Shown here piece after piece: positions 18,124 through 26,115 of a DNA stretch of 32,302 nucleotides. This DNA comes from Acidobacteriaceae bacterium (GTDB lineage Bacteria > Acidobacteriota > Terriglobia > Terriglobales > Acidobacteriaceae). Made by a program: the position numbers and the translations under genes. The number at the start of each line of letters is the position of its first letter. The stretch's first letter is position 1. The notes under the pieces were generated by a model. It did not search any database, was not told where the DNA came from, and saw nothing but the letters and a program-made list of their open reading frames with translations. The DNA lies in contig PLFY01000037.1 in assembly GCA_003138365.1 (NCBI GenBank), forward strand, positions 2,193 to 34,494, written 5' to 3'.

Positions 18124-18172
18124 TCCCTATTCCCTGATCCCTGATCCCTATTCCCTGATCCCTGATCCCTGA
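18124..18172 (+). repeat. Heptanucleotide tandem array, 7 units, with 21-bp higher-order periodicity
   Basis: tccctat tccctga tccctga tccctat tccctga tccctga tccctga: 49 bp in exact 7-bp phase; first 42 bp = (TCCCTATTCCCTGATCCCTGA)x2. Confidence 0.95.
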
Positions 18173-18227
18173 AATGGTGTACTCTGGTTTGCGTGCGGGA
18201 AAGCGTTTACTTAGAGGTGCTTATTCC

Positions 18228-19835
18228 ATGACCATCGTCGCCGGTGTTGACTTCGGCACACTCAGCGTTCGCGTGACTCTTGTCGACAGCCAAAAAGGCC
18301 CGATCGGAACCGCGTCGGCCTCTTACCCGCTGCACCGCCGCCGCGAAGACCCGAATTTTGCTACTCAGTCCCATGCCGACCAGATGGCCGCTCTGGCTGC
18401 CGCAACTCGCGACGCGCTTCTGGCCACCGGCGTCGATGGCAGCGCAGTCGCGGCCATTGCGCTCGATACAACCGGTTCAAGTGTGATTCCCGTCGGTAAG
18501 AGCCCCGAAACGGAACTTGCCCCGCTGGACGAGTATTACCTCTGGTGCGATCATCGCGCTCACGCCGAAGCCGAAGAGATCACCGCCAAGGCCCACGCCA
18601 CCGGCCTCGAAGCAATTGATTGGTGTGGCGGGGTCTACTCCTCCGAGTGGGGATTTTCCAAGCTGCTCCATTGGCTGCGCCACAATCCTGACAAGCGCTC
18701 CCGCTTTGTCACTGCGCTCGAGCATTGCGACATGGTGGCAGCCACGCTCTGCGGCATCAAGACCGTCGCCGAGTTGAAACGCAGCGTCTGCGCCATGGGC
18801 CACAAGTGGATGTGGAATCCCAAGTGGGACGGGCTGCCGCCGGAGGAGTTTCTGGTCGCAGTCGACCCGCTCTTCGCCGGTGTGCGCGCCAAGATGGGCG
18901 GCGAATATCTGACCAGCGATCATCTGGCCGGCCATCTTTCTCCTCAGTGGGCCGAGGCGCTGGGTCTGCGCGCCGGAATTCCCATTCCCGTTGGCGCATT
19001 CGACGCCCATTGGGACGCCATCGGCTCCAACATCCGCGAAGGCGACGTGGTCAACGTCGTCGGCACTTCAACCTGCATCATCGCCATGGCGCGTGAGGCG
19101 CAACTGGTTCCCGGCGTCTGCGGCGTGGTGCCGGGCAGCGTGCATCCGGACTATACCGGCATCGAGGCGGGCCTCTCGGCCACAGGTGACATCTTCGATG
19201 CCGTGGCCCGCCGCGCCAATACCAGCGTGGCCGCGCTCTCTGAAGGCCTGGACGCCTACAAGGCCGGGCAAACCGGCCTGCTGCGCCTGAGCTGGGACAA
19301 CGGAGACCGCACCGTGCTCGTCAATCCCGAACTGGGCGGCGTCACGCTGGGCTGGAACCTCGTCAACACCGCACAGGATGAGCTTTTCGCAGCCATTGAG
19401 GGCACTGCCTTCCACACCCGCATCATCCTCGAGCGCATGGCCGAATACGGTGTTCGCGTGGACCGCGTCATCAACGCCGGCGGCATTCCGCAGAAGAGCG
19501 AAGTGCTCAACCAGGTCTACGCCAACGTACTGAACAAGCCGGTGCTGGTGCCAGCGGGCATTCCCACCAGCCTGGGCTCAGGCATCTTTGCACTGCTCGC
19601 CGCCGGCGCGTACAAGACCATTGAGGAGGCGCAGGCAGCGGTCTGCCTGCCCTTGCGCACGGTCCAGCCCGATCCCAAGGCCGCCGCGGTCTACGAACAG
19701 CTCTACCGGCATTATCGCGATGTGTATTTTGCCCTCGGCCGCCGCGATGCGGAACCGCACCCAGAGGGTACCCGGCTGGGTCGTGTCTTGCCGGAACTTA
19801 GAAAGATTGCTGCGCAGGCGCGAAAGACTGATTGA
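18228..19835 (+). CDS. araB: FGGY-family carbohydrate kinase, ribulokinase (AraB)-like
   Basis: MTIVAGVDFGTLSVRVTLVDSQKG, ALDTTGSSVIPV, DEYYLWCDHRAHAEAEEI, VVNVVGTSTCIIAMA, RVDRVINAGGIPQKSEVLNQVYANVL, GSGIFALLAAG. ATG at 18228 preferred over the ORF start at 18174. Confidence 0.85.
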   Translation: MTIVAGVDFGTLSVRVTLVDSQKGPIGTASASYPLHRRREDPNFATQSHADQMAALAAATRDALLATGVDGSAVAAIALDTTGSSVIPVGKSPETELAPLDEYYLWCDHRAHAEAEEITAKAHATGLEAIDWCGGVYSSEWGFSKLLHWLRHNPDKRSRFVTALEHCDMVAATLCGIKTVAELKRSVCAMGHKWMWNPKWDGLPPEEFLVAVDPLFAGVRAKMGGEYLTSDHLAGHLSPQWAEALGLRAGIPIPVGAFDAHWDAIGSNIREGDVVNVVGTSTCIIAMAREAQLVPGVCGVVPGSVHPDYTGIEAGLSATGDIFDAVARRANTSVAALSEGLDAYKAGQTGLLRLSWDNGDRTVLVNPELGGVTLGWNLVNTAQDELFAAIEGTAFHTRIILERMAEYGVRVDRVINAGGIPQKSEVLNQVYANVLNKPVLVPAGIPTSLGSGIFALLAAGAYKTIEEAQAAVCLPLRTVQPDPKAAAVYEQLYRHYRDVYFALGRRDAEPHPEGTRLGRVLPELRKIAAQARKTD

Positions 19836-19867
19836 GGCTGAGGTCCCTGGAGACAGGGCATGATGTT

Positions 19868-19920
19868 GTGGCATCCCACACTAGCCGCAAAAACAAAGAC
19901 GCGGCGAGGGTGGGGCACCC
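19868..19920. repeat. REP-like intergenic stem-loop element
   Basis: gtggcatCCCACACTAGCCGC-aaaaacaaagac-GCGGCGAGGGTGGGgcaccc: 14-bp arms (19875-19888 / 19901-19914) with 2 mismatches around a 12-nt A-rich loop, between convergent genes. Confidence 0.65.
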
Positions 19921-19943
19921 AGGCTGTCGAGGTGTTGCTCTGT

Positions 19944-19964
19944 TCCCTGTTCCCTGTTCCCTAC
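19944..19964 (+). repeat. Heptanucleotide tandem array, 3 units
   Basis: tccctgt tccctgt tccctac, running into the stop codon of the minus-strand transglutaminase gene. Confidence 0.75.
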
Positions 19965-20950
19965 TGTTGTTGCTGCTGCATCTGCTGCAAGTCGATGAAC
20001 GGAATAGCGGGCGGATCAGGAGGCTGTTGGGCGCGCTCAACCAGCACGCTCCAGTCTTCGGGGATGGGAAGCTGGCGGTCCAGCGCCGGCGGCTGTTCAC
20101 CGGCTTCGACGTGTACGGCAACATACAGTTCGCTATCGGTCTTGCCGCGGAAGATGCCGTGTGTGGGAGGCACATCGGCGTAATCGCGGCCCACCGCCGT
20201 TCTAATGTGTCTATGGTGGGCCACAAGATTGTTGGTCGGATCGAAACCAACCCAGCCCAGATGAGGCATGAGCGCGTCGACCCAGGCATGGGTAGCATCC
20301 GGCGTGGAGCGGTCGTGGTCCTCGCGGCTCCGGTAGAGATAGCCGGAAACGTAGCGAGCCGGAATCCGCACATGGCGCAACAAGGCGATCATGGTGTGGG
20401 CAAAATCCTGGCAGACGCCCTCGCCGCTGATGATGGCCTCGTCGATCGGCGAGTCCACGCGCGTTGACCGGGGCACATACTTGAAGTAGTCGAACAAGCG
20501 CTGGTTCAGCTCCTGCACCAGCATCAGCGGATCGTCGCGGCGGGTAACGCCCATCTGAGCAGCAAGCAGCTTGACCGCAGGCGTCTCCACGGCAAAAGTG
20601 CTGGGCAGCAGCATCTCCCAGTAATCGCCGGCCTCGATCAAGTCGTCCAGCGCGCCCCACGCATCGGGCGACAAAAAAGCGGGCACGTCGGGCAGCACCT
20701 GTTGCTCCACAACCGACTCGGCCACAATGACGAGCTGGTTGTGCTCGTTGGGAATATCGAAATGCTGCACCGTGTTGCCCTGATGGTCGCGATAGCTGAA
20801 CACGCGGCAACGCGGACTTACCGAAAGCGAGAACGTGAGGCAGTGCTGATTCAAGTCCGAACGCGGGTGCATGCGCGTCTCCATGATGCTCTCGCTGATG
20901 GGCTGCGAATAGCGGAAGCGCGTAAGGTGCCGGATGGAATAAAAATTCAT
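19961..20950 (-). CDS. Transglutaminase-like cysteine peptidase-fold protein (bacterial TGase N-terminal + core)
   Basis: MNFYSIRHLTRFRYSQPISESIMETRMHPRSD; catalytic triad region GEGVCQDFAHTMIALLRHVRIPARYVSGY...DATHAWVDALMPHLGWVGFDPTNN. Start MNFYS at 20950 preferred over 21001. Confidence 0.9.
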   Translation of the reverse strand: MNFYSIRHLTRFRYSQPISESIMETRMHPRSDLNQHCLTFSLSVSPRCRVFSYRDHQGNTVQHFDIPNEHNQLVIVAESVVEQQVLPDVPAFLSPDAWGALDDLIEAGDYWEMLLPSTFAVETPAVKLLAAQMGVTRRDDPLMLVQELNQRLFDYFKYVPRSTRVDSPIDEAIISGEGVCQDFAHTMIALLRHVRIPARYVSGYLYRSREDHDRSTPDATHAWVDALMPHLGWVGFDPTNNLVAHHRHIRTAVGRDYADVPPTHGIFRGKTDSELYVAVHVEAGEQPPALDRQLPIPEDWSVLVERAQQPPDPPAIPFIDLQQMQQQQQ

Positions 20951-20963
20951 GCTTGCTCCCGTT

Positions 20964-21926
20964 CTAGATGGCCAGCGCGGACTGGATGGAGTAATGCACA
21001 TAGTAGCGGTAAATGAGCTCGTGGATTCTCATGCACTGCTCGCGGATCGTGTGCAGAAAGGCTCCGGTGTCTCCAGCCAGAATTTCGCCGATGGTGGTAT
21101 AGCCCAGCATGGCGTGCAGCCGGCCGATACCCGAGGTCAATTCCTCCGGGGGGCGGCGGCCGCCGCTGCGCTGGATCGATTCGATTGCATCGCGTATCCC
21201 GTCCACGCAGTAGCGGATCGCGTGGGGAAAGTCCCGGTTCAGAAGCAGAAACTCCAGAATGCGGTCAGAAGACAGGTCGGCGGTATACACCTGGCAATAC
21301 GCTTCGAACGACGTGCAACAACGCAACAGCCCCACCAGTTCAAGGTATTGGTATCCGGAGTTGTCCTGCTCCTGCACCTGGAAGAGCTCCGGCTGATAGA
21401 CCTCGAGCAGCGTCGCGGTTGCGTAAGACCGCTCAAGGTAGCGCCCCAGCCGGATGAACTGCCAGCCCTGGCCATGGATCATGGTCGTGTCGCTCACACC
21501 TTTGAACAGGTGAATTCCATCCACCACCGAGGCCAGCAAATCGTTGATGCTGGAACGGAACTGAGCCTGCGCGTGCTGCGAGTGCATCTGGTGAAACAAC
21601 CGGTTCAGCCGCTGCCACTGCTCGCTTGAAATCTCCTCGCGCACCTGGCGAGCGTTCTCCCGCGCCCCGTTGATGCAAAACGTCACCGCGGCTGGGTTGA
21701 GGCTGTCGAAGATCAGTGTCCGGGCCATCGCATCCAGATCCCCGTTCCACTCCATCCGCGACGCTTTGCCCAGCGAGGCTATCAGCCGCTGCCAGCGCGT
21801 CTCCGCGCTCGTGCCGCTGGTGTCCAGCATCAGGCCCATGGTCACATCGAGCTGGCGCACGGTGTTCTCTGCCCGCTCCAGGTAGCGGCTCATCCAGTAA
21901 AGACTGTCGGCAACCCGCGATAGCAT
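20964..21926 (-). CDS. Alpha-E domain (DUF403) protein
   Basis: MLSRVADSLYWMSRYLERAENTVRQLDVTMGLMLD is the typical alpha-E start; all-helical; second gene of the ATP-grasp/alpha-E/TGase operon. Confidence 0.9.
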   Translation of the reverse strand: MLSRVADSLYWMSRYLERAENTVRQLDVTMGLMLDTSGTSAETRWQRLIASLGKASRMEWNGDLDAMARTLIFDSLNPAAVTFCINGARENARQVREEISSEQWQRLNRLFHQMHSQHAQAQFRSSINDLLASVVDGIHLFKGVSDTTMIHGQGWQFIRLGRYLERSYATATLLEVYQPELFQVQEQDNSGYQYLELVGLLRCCTSFEAYCQVYTADLSSDRILEFLLLNRDFPHAIRYCVDGIRDAIESIQRSGGRRPPEELTSGIGRLHAMLGYTTIGEILAGDTGAFLHTIREQCMRIHELIYRYYVHYSIQSALAI

Positions 21927-21955
21927 GGTCGTACTCTCCCGAACTCCGTGCTGAA

Positions 21956-23431
21956 TTACTGTTCCAGAACCCATGTGTCTTTGCTTCCGCCGCCTTGAGA
22001 TGAATTGACCACCAACGAGCCTTTTTCGAGCGCCACGCGGGTCAGGCCGCCGGGCACGATGTTCACCTTCTCGCCAAAAAGTATGTAGGGCCGCAGATCC
22101 ACGTGGCGCGGCTCAAGATGATTGCCGATCAAGCACGGCGCGCGCGAAAAATCCAGCGTCGGCTGGGCGATATAGTTGCGCGGGTTGGCTTCAATCTGGC
22201 GGGCAAACTCCTCTCGCTGCATCGCTGTCGAATGCGGCCCGATCAACATTCCGTAGCCGCCGCTCTCGCCCACCGCCTTCACCACCAGCTTGTCCAGGTT
22301 GGCCAGCACGTGCTTGCGCTGCTTCTCCTCGCTCAACAGAAAAGTCTTCACGTTGGGCAGGATCGGATCTTCATTCAAATAGTAGCGAATCATGTCCGGC
22401 ACATAGGCGTACACCGCCTTGTCGTCGGCCAGGCCTGTCCCAAAGGCGTTGGTCACCGTCACGTTTCCGGCGCGGTAGGCATTGAACAGCCCTCCGCAGC
22501 CCAGGGACGAGTCGGCGCGGAAGACAAGCGGATCGCTGAAGTCGTCGTCCACCCGGCGGTAGATCACATCCACCCGCTTCAACCCGTCGGTGGTCCGCAT
22601 GTACACAATGTTGTCGTGCGTAACCAGGTCGCGGCCCTCGACCAGGTCGATGCCCATCTGCCGCGCCAGATACGTGTGCTCGAAGTACGCCGAGTTGAAG
22701 ACGCCCGGCGTGAGCAGAACGATATTCGGCTCCGGCCGTCCCTCCGGCGCCAACGAACGCAGCGTGGCCAGCAAAAGTTGCGCGTAGTGCTCGATGGGCC
22801 GCACTCCGTAGCTGTGGAAGAGCTGCGGGAACGTCCGCTTCATGACCCTGCGATTGGTGAGCATGTAGCTCACTCCCGAGGGAACCCGCAGGTTGTCCTC
22901 CAGCACCACATACTCGCCGGTGTTCAGCCTGAGCAGATCGGAACCCACAACAGCGATGTATACGTTGCGCGGCACCTGCAAGCCTCGCATCTGGCGCCGG
23001 TAATGCTTGCAACTGTAGACCAGTTCGCGCGGAATCACCCGGTCGCTCAGTATCTTCGCGTCGGAGTAGACATCGCGGAGAAAAAGATTCAGCGCGGTAA
23101 TCCGCTGGGTCAGGCCGCGCTCAATCCGATCCCACTCCTGGGCGGTAATCAGCCTCGGTAGCAGGTCGTAAGGAAAGATGCGCTCGGTGCCCTCATCGCG
23201 TCCGTAAACCGTGAAGGTGATGCCTTGCGTCAGAAACGACAGATCGGCGGACTGCTTGCGCCGCTGCAGCTCTTCTTGCGGCAGCCGCGCCAGGGTCTCG
23301 GCCAGCGCACGGTAATGTGGCCGCACGTCCCCATTGGCCTCGCGCATCTCGTCGAATGCCTGGTCGAGAGGGTAGTCACCGAAGAGCGAATCCACTTCCA
23401 CTGCCAATTTCTCTGTAGGGCCAGCGTTCAT
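21956..23431 (-). CDS. Circularly permuted ATP-grasp protein (DUF404/DUF407 type)
   Basis: [140 protein letters not shown]. Confidence 0.93.
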   Translation of the reverse strand: MNAGPTEKLAVEVDSLFGDYPLDQAFDEMREANGDVRPHYRALAETLARLPQEELQRRKQSADLSFLTQGITFTVYGRDEGTERIFPYDLLPRLITAQEWDRIERGLTQRITALNLFLRDVYSDAKILSDRVIPRELVYSCKHYRRQMRGLQVPRNVYIAVVGSDLLRLNTGEYVVLEDNLRVPSGVSYMLTNRRVMKRTFPQLFHSYGVRPIEHYAQLLLATLRSLAPEGRPEPNIVLLTPGVFNSAYFEHTYLARQMGIDLVEGRDLVTHDNIVYMRTTDGLKRVDVIYRRVDDDFSDPLVFRADSSLGCGGLFNAYRAGNVTVTNAFGTGLADDKAVYAYVPDMIRYYLNEDPILPNVKTFLLSEEKQRKHVLANLDKLVVKAVGESGGYGMLIGPHSTAMQREEFARQIEANPRNYIAQPTLDFSRAPCLIGNHLEPRHVDLRPYILFGEKVNIVPGGLTRVALEKGSLVVNSSQGGGSKDTWVLEQ

Positions 23432-23759
23432 GAGGGGCCGTGGGCTTCCTTCAACGTGAATTCAGGGCTCCAAGGACGAATGATCTGTAGCCCGCCGGGC
23501 AGATGCTACCCACCCGTTCCGCTCCAGCTTCGAAGCCCGCGCCGCCTGGACCCTGTTCTTTAGCTTGTAACACACGGGATATAAAGGCGCCATTAGGAAA
23601 CGGTGAAGGGTGTGGCGCTCGGAGGCTTTGCCCGAGTTGGTCAGGATGATCGACCGTACCCCGGATTCCAGGCCTTCGCTCATAGAGGGAGATTCCCTTT
23701 GCGTGAAACTGTTATCCAGCCGAAGCAAAAAGGGTTACGATGAAGATGAAGGTAAAGAC

Positions 23760-24008
23760 ATGGCGAGCGTGGACACAGATTTAGAGATTGATTGGATGGC
23801 TTGCGAGTTGATCGAAAAAGTCCCCGGAAAGGTGTCTGGAAGGCCCATCGTGCGCGGAACGCGCATCATGCCCGACGGCATTTTGAACAGCTATGAGCTT
23901 GGCGACAGCATTGACGAAATTCATGAGGGCTTCCCCGCTCTTTCCATTGTCCAGATCAAGCGGCTGATCGACTTCGGTCTAGACCAGCTCAAGCAGCGCC
24001 GCCTGTGA
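23760..24008 (+). CDS. DUF433 antitoxin
   Basis: KVPGKVSGRPIVRGTRIMPDGILNSYELGDSIDEIHEGFPALSIVQIKRLIDFGLDQL; ATG at 23760 within the longer ORF from 23610. Confidence 0.85.
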   Translation: MASVDTDLEIDWMACELIEKVPGKVSGRPIVRGTRIMPDGILNSYELGDSIDEIHEGFPALSIVQIKRLIDFGLDQLKQRRL

Positions 24009-25867
24009 AGGTGTTGCTCGACGAAAACCTTGACCACCGGTTGCGCAGGAATCTCGGCTCACATGAGGTGTTCACCACCAGCTATAAGGGGTGGGATGGA
24101 CTCAAGAACGGCAAACTCTTAGTGGCAGCCGAAAGCGACGCCTTTGAGATACTCCTTTCGGGAGATCAATCCCTCTACTATGAGCAAGACTTGAGCAGGC
24201 GGCGGCTCGCGATTATAACGCTGTCCTCGGTCGAATGGCGCATCATCAAGAACCACCTGCCAAAGATCGTCACAGCTATCGACAACGCCGCGCCAATCGC
24301 CGGCCTAACGTGTGTCGGATGCCAGAACAAAAGCGGCGCGTCTCTACGAGCCCGCACCGCCCTTGTTGTTCTTGCCCCGATTCGTTTCCGGGCAGGTTCT
24401 GTAAAGCTCGCCCTAGAACAAATTCCAGAGCGACTGGTTATAGACCGAGTGGTGGAACTGCACCTCGGAGCCTTTGACGATGGTTCCCAACTCGCGCGGG
24501 CTGCGGTTTGCCGCGGCCTGCTTCAGCTCGGCATAGCGCCCCTGCACGTCGGAGCCCAGAATCTTGGCAATCCAGGCCGACGACTGGAAATCGTCGATCG
24601 CCTTCTGGATGTTGTCTGGCAGGTAACGCCCGCCCGCCCGAAGATTCTCCGCGCTGGAGATATCCCCGTCGACGCCTGTCTTGAAGATGCCGTAAAGCGA
24701 CAGGTACGGGTTGGCGTCCGGCGCAACAGCCCGAACTTCGGTGCGCATGGACCTGTGGTTGCCGATGGGAACGCGGACCATCGCCCCGCGATCTACGGCC
24801 GAGGCCCGAATCTGGTTGGGCGCCTCGAAGTGCGGATCCAGACGCCGGTAGGCGTTCACGCTCGAATTGAACACCAGGCAAAGGTTCAATGCATGGGTCA
24901 GGATGCGGTCAAGGAAGTTCCAGCCAAAGGTGGAAAGCTGTTCCTCTCCCTTTTCGTCCCAGAACAGGTTGGTCTTGCCTTGGGAGACGGACACGTTGGT
25001 GTGCATACCGCTGCCGTTCACTCCCACCACCGGCTTGGGCAGGTAGCAGGCCGTGTAGCCCATGTTGTTGGCGATCTGGCGGGTCAGCAGCTTGTAAAGC
25101 TGAATCTGGTCCGCCGCCGCCACCACCTCGGAGTAGCCGTAGTTGATCTCAAACTGGCTTGGCGCCACCTCGGGGTGATCCTTTTCGTTCTGGAACCCCA
25201 TCGCCCGCTGCACTTCGGCAGAAGTGTCGATAAACTGGCGAAGCGGATCGAGCGGCAACACGTGGTAGTAGCCGCCGGTGTTGATGAACTCGAACTTTCC
25301 CGTCTCGTGGTACTTCTGTTCCGCGTCCTTGCCTGCAAACAGAAATCCCTCGATTTCGGTAGCCGCGTTCAGCGTGTACTGCTTCTCCGCATACAACTTG
25401 TCGGAGTAGTCCTTGAGTACGCCGCGCAGATCGCCGGTATAGGCAGTCCCGTCCTTGTCCAGCACCGTGCCAAAGACCAGCACCTTCCCGGTCCCGAACA
25501 CATCGGCCGGCACCCAGTAGAAGGCGCCCCAGTCGATGCCCAGGCGCAGGTCGCTCTCCTTCTGCGCCGTGAACCCGCGAATCGACGAGCCGTCGAAGGT
25601 CAGGTTCTCGTAGGCTCCAAGCAGAAACTTCTTGTCGTAGTCGAGCAGGTGCAACCGGCCCTCGAGGTCGCTGAACAGCACGGTCACGGCTTTAATCCGC
25701 TTCTCGTCGGTCAGATATTTCAGACGCTTTTCGCGGATTTCGTCGGCGGCAACCCGGCTGGTCCGTTCGGCCTTGGCAGCCAGGTTGAGCTCTTCAAGCT
25801 CCTCATACGGGAGCGCGAGAAAGTTTCGATACTCAGTAGACATGGTTCTCCTTCCAATGGGAAATGA
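24005..25867 (+). CDS. DUF5615 PIN-like toxin (domain ~24005-24310); the open frame runs on antisense through the glutamine synthetase gene
   Basis: GTG start in a 4-bp GTGA overlap with the antitoxin stop; MKVLLDENLDHRLRRNLGSHEVFTTSYKGWDGLKNGKLLVAAESDAFEILLSGDQSLYYEQDLSRRRLAIITLSS is DUF5615. Residues beyond ~100 look like non-coding antisense translation. Confidence 0.55.
   Translation: MKVLLDENLDHRLRRNLGSHEVFTTSYKGWDGLKNGKLLVAAESDAFEILLSGDQSLYYEQDLSRRRLAIITLSSVEWRIIKNHLPKIVTAIDNAAPIAGLTCVGCQNKSGASLRARTALVVLAPIRFRAGSVKLALEQIPERLVIDRVVELHLGAFDDGSQLARAAVCRGLLQLGIAPLHVGAQNLGNPGRRLEIVDRLLDVVWQVTPARPKILRAGDIPVDACLEDAVKRQVRVGVRRNSPNFGAHGPVVADGNADHRPAIYGRGPNLVGRLEVRIQTPVGVHARIEHQAKVQCMGQDAVKEVPAKGGKLFLSLFVPEQVGLALGDGHVGVHTAAVHSHHRLGQVAGRVAHVVGDLAGQQLVKLNLVRRRHHLGVAVVDLKLAWRHLGVILFVLEPHRPLHFGRSVDKLAKRIERQHVVVAAGVDELELSRLVVLLFRVLACKQKSLDFGSRVQRVLLLRIQLVGVVLEYAAQIAGIGSPVLVQHRAKDQHLPGPEHIGRHPVEGAPVDAQAQVALLLRREPANRRAVEGQVLVGSKQKLLVVVEQVQPALEVAEQHGHGFNPLLVGQIFQTLFADFVGGNPAGPFGLGSQVELFKLLIREREKVSILSRHGSPSNGK
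24413..25843 (-). CDS. Glutamine synthetase family protein
   Basis: NLTFDGSSIRGF, ATEIEGFLF, EVAPSQFEINYGYSEVVAAADQIQLYK, VVGVNGSGMHTNVSVSQG, NSSVNAYRRLDPHFEAPNQIRASAVDRGAMVRVPIGNHRSMRTEVRAVAPDANPYL. Confidence 0.88.
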   Translation of the reverse strand: MSTEYRNFLALPYEELEELNLAAKAERTSRVAADEIREKRLKYLTDEKRIKAVTVLFSDLEGRLHLLDYDKKFLLGAYENLTFDGSSIRGFTAQKESDLRLGIDWGAFYWVPADVFGTGKVLVFGTVLDKDGTAYTGDLRGVLKDYSDKLYAEKQYTLNAATEIEGFLFAGKDAEQKYHETGKFEFINTGGYYHVLPLDPLRQFIDTSAEVQRAMGFQNEKDHPEVAPSQFEINYGYSEVVAAADQIQLYKLLTRQIANNMGYTACYLPKPVVGVNGSGMHTNVSVSQGKTNLFWDEKGEEQLSTFGWNFLDRILTHALNLCLVFNSSVNAYRRLDPHFEAPNQIRASAVDRGAMVRVPIGNHRSMRTEVRAVAPDANPYLSLYGIFKTGVDGDISSAENLRAGGRYLPDNIQKAIDDFQSSAWIAKILGSDVQGRYAELKQAAANRSPRELGTIVKGSEVQFHHSVYNQSLWNLF

Positions 25868-26115
25868 TAGCGCAGTCCCAGCGTTCGATGGCGCTGGCGC
25901 TGTTGTTGGGCTTGTGGATATAGGGTAACGCCGTTCTCCCCTCCGCGCACATCAAAATTGCGGATTCGCCCAACTTCCCGTCCAATCTCTCGCCCGGTTC
26001 CCGGCCTGTTTTGTCGATCTGCCCAGCGCAAGCCAGTGGGGAGGCGAAAAGCGCCCCCCCCAACCGAACCCCACCCGATGCGGTAATCTGAGATTCTCAG
26101 GAGACCCCGTTTCCA

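Noticed and set aside
22103-23161. 352-aa + strand ORF opposite the ATP-grasp gene
   Set aside because: Antisense shadow; His/Gln/Arg-rich and no domain signal, whereas the minus frame is a clear ATP-grasp protein.
23462-23728. 88-aa minus-strand ORF in the gap before the DUF433 antitoxin
   Set aside because: Sequence looks somewhat protein-like but I recognise no family, and it overlaps the expected TA promoter region; insufficient support.
25844-25930. Possible sigma-54 promoter for the glutamine synthetase gene
   Set aside because: The nearest match on the minus strand (tgggactgcgctatc) lacks the TTGC element; only a weak TATCAT -10-like box is visible.
26088-26100. CTGAGA-T-TCTCAG dyad just upstream of the M61 gene
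   Set aside because: Short dyad adjacent to the ribosome-binding region; too weak alone to call an operator or attenuator.
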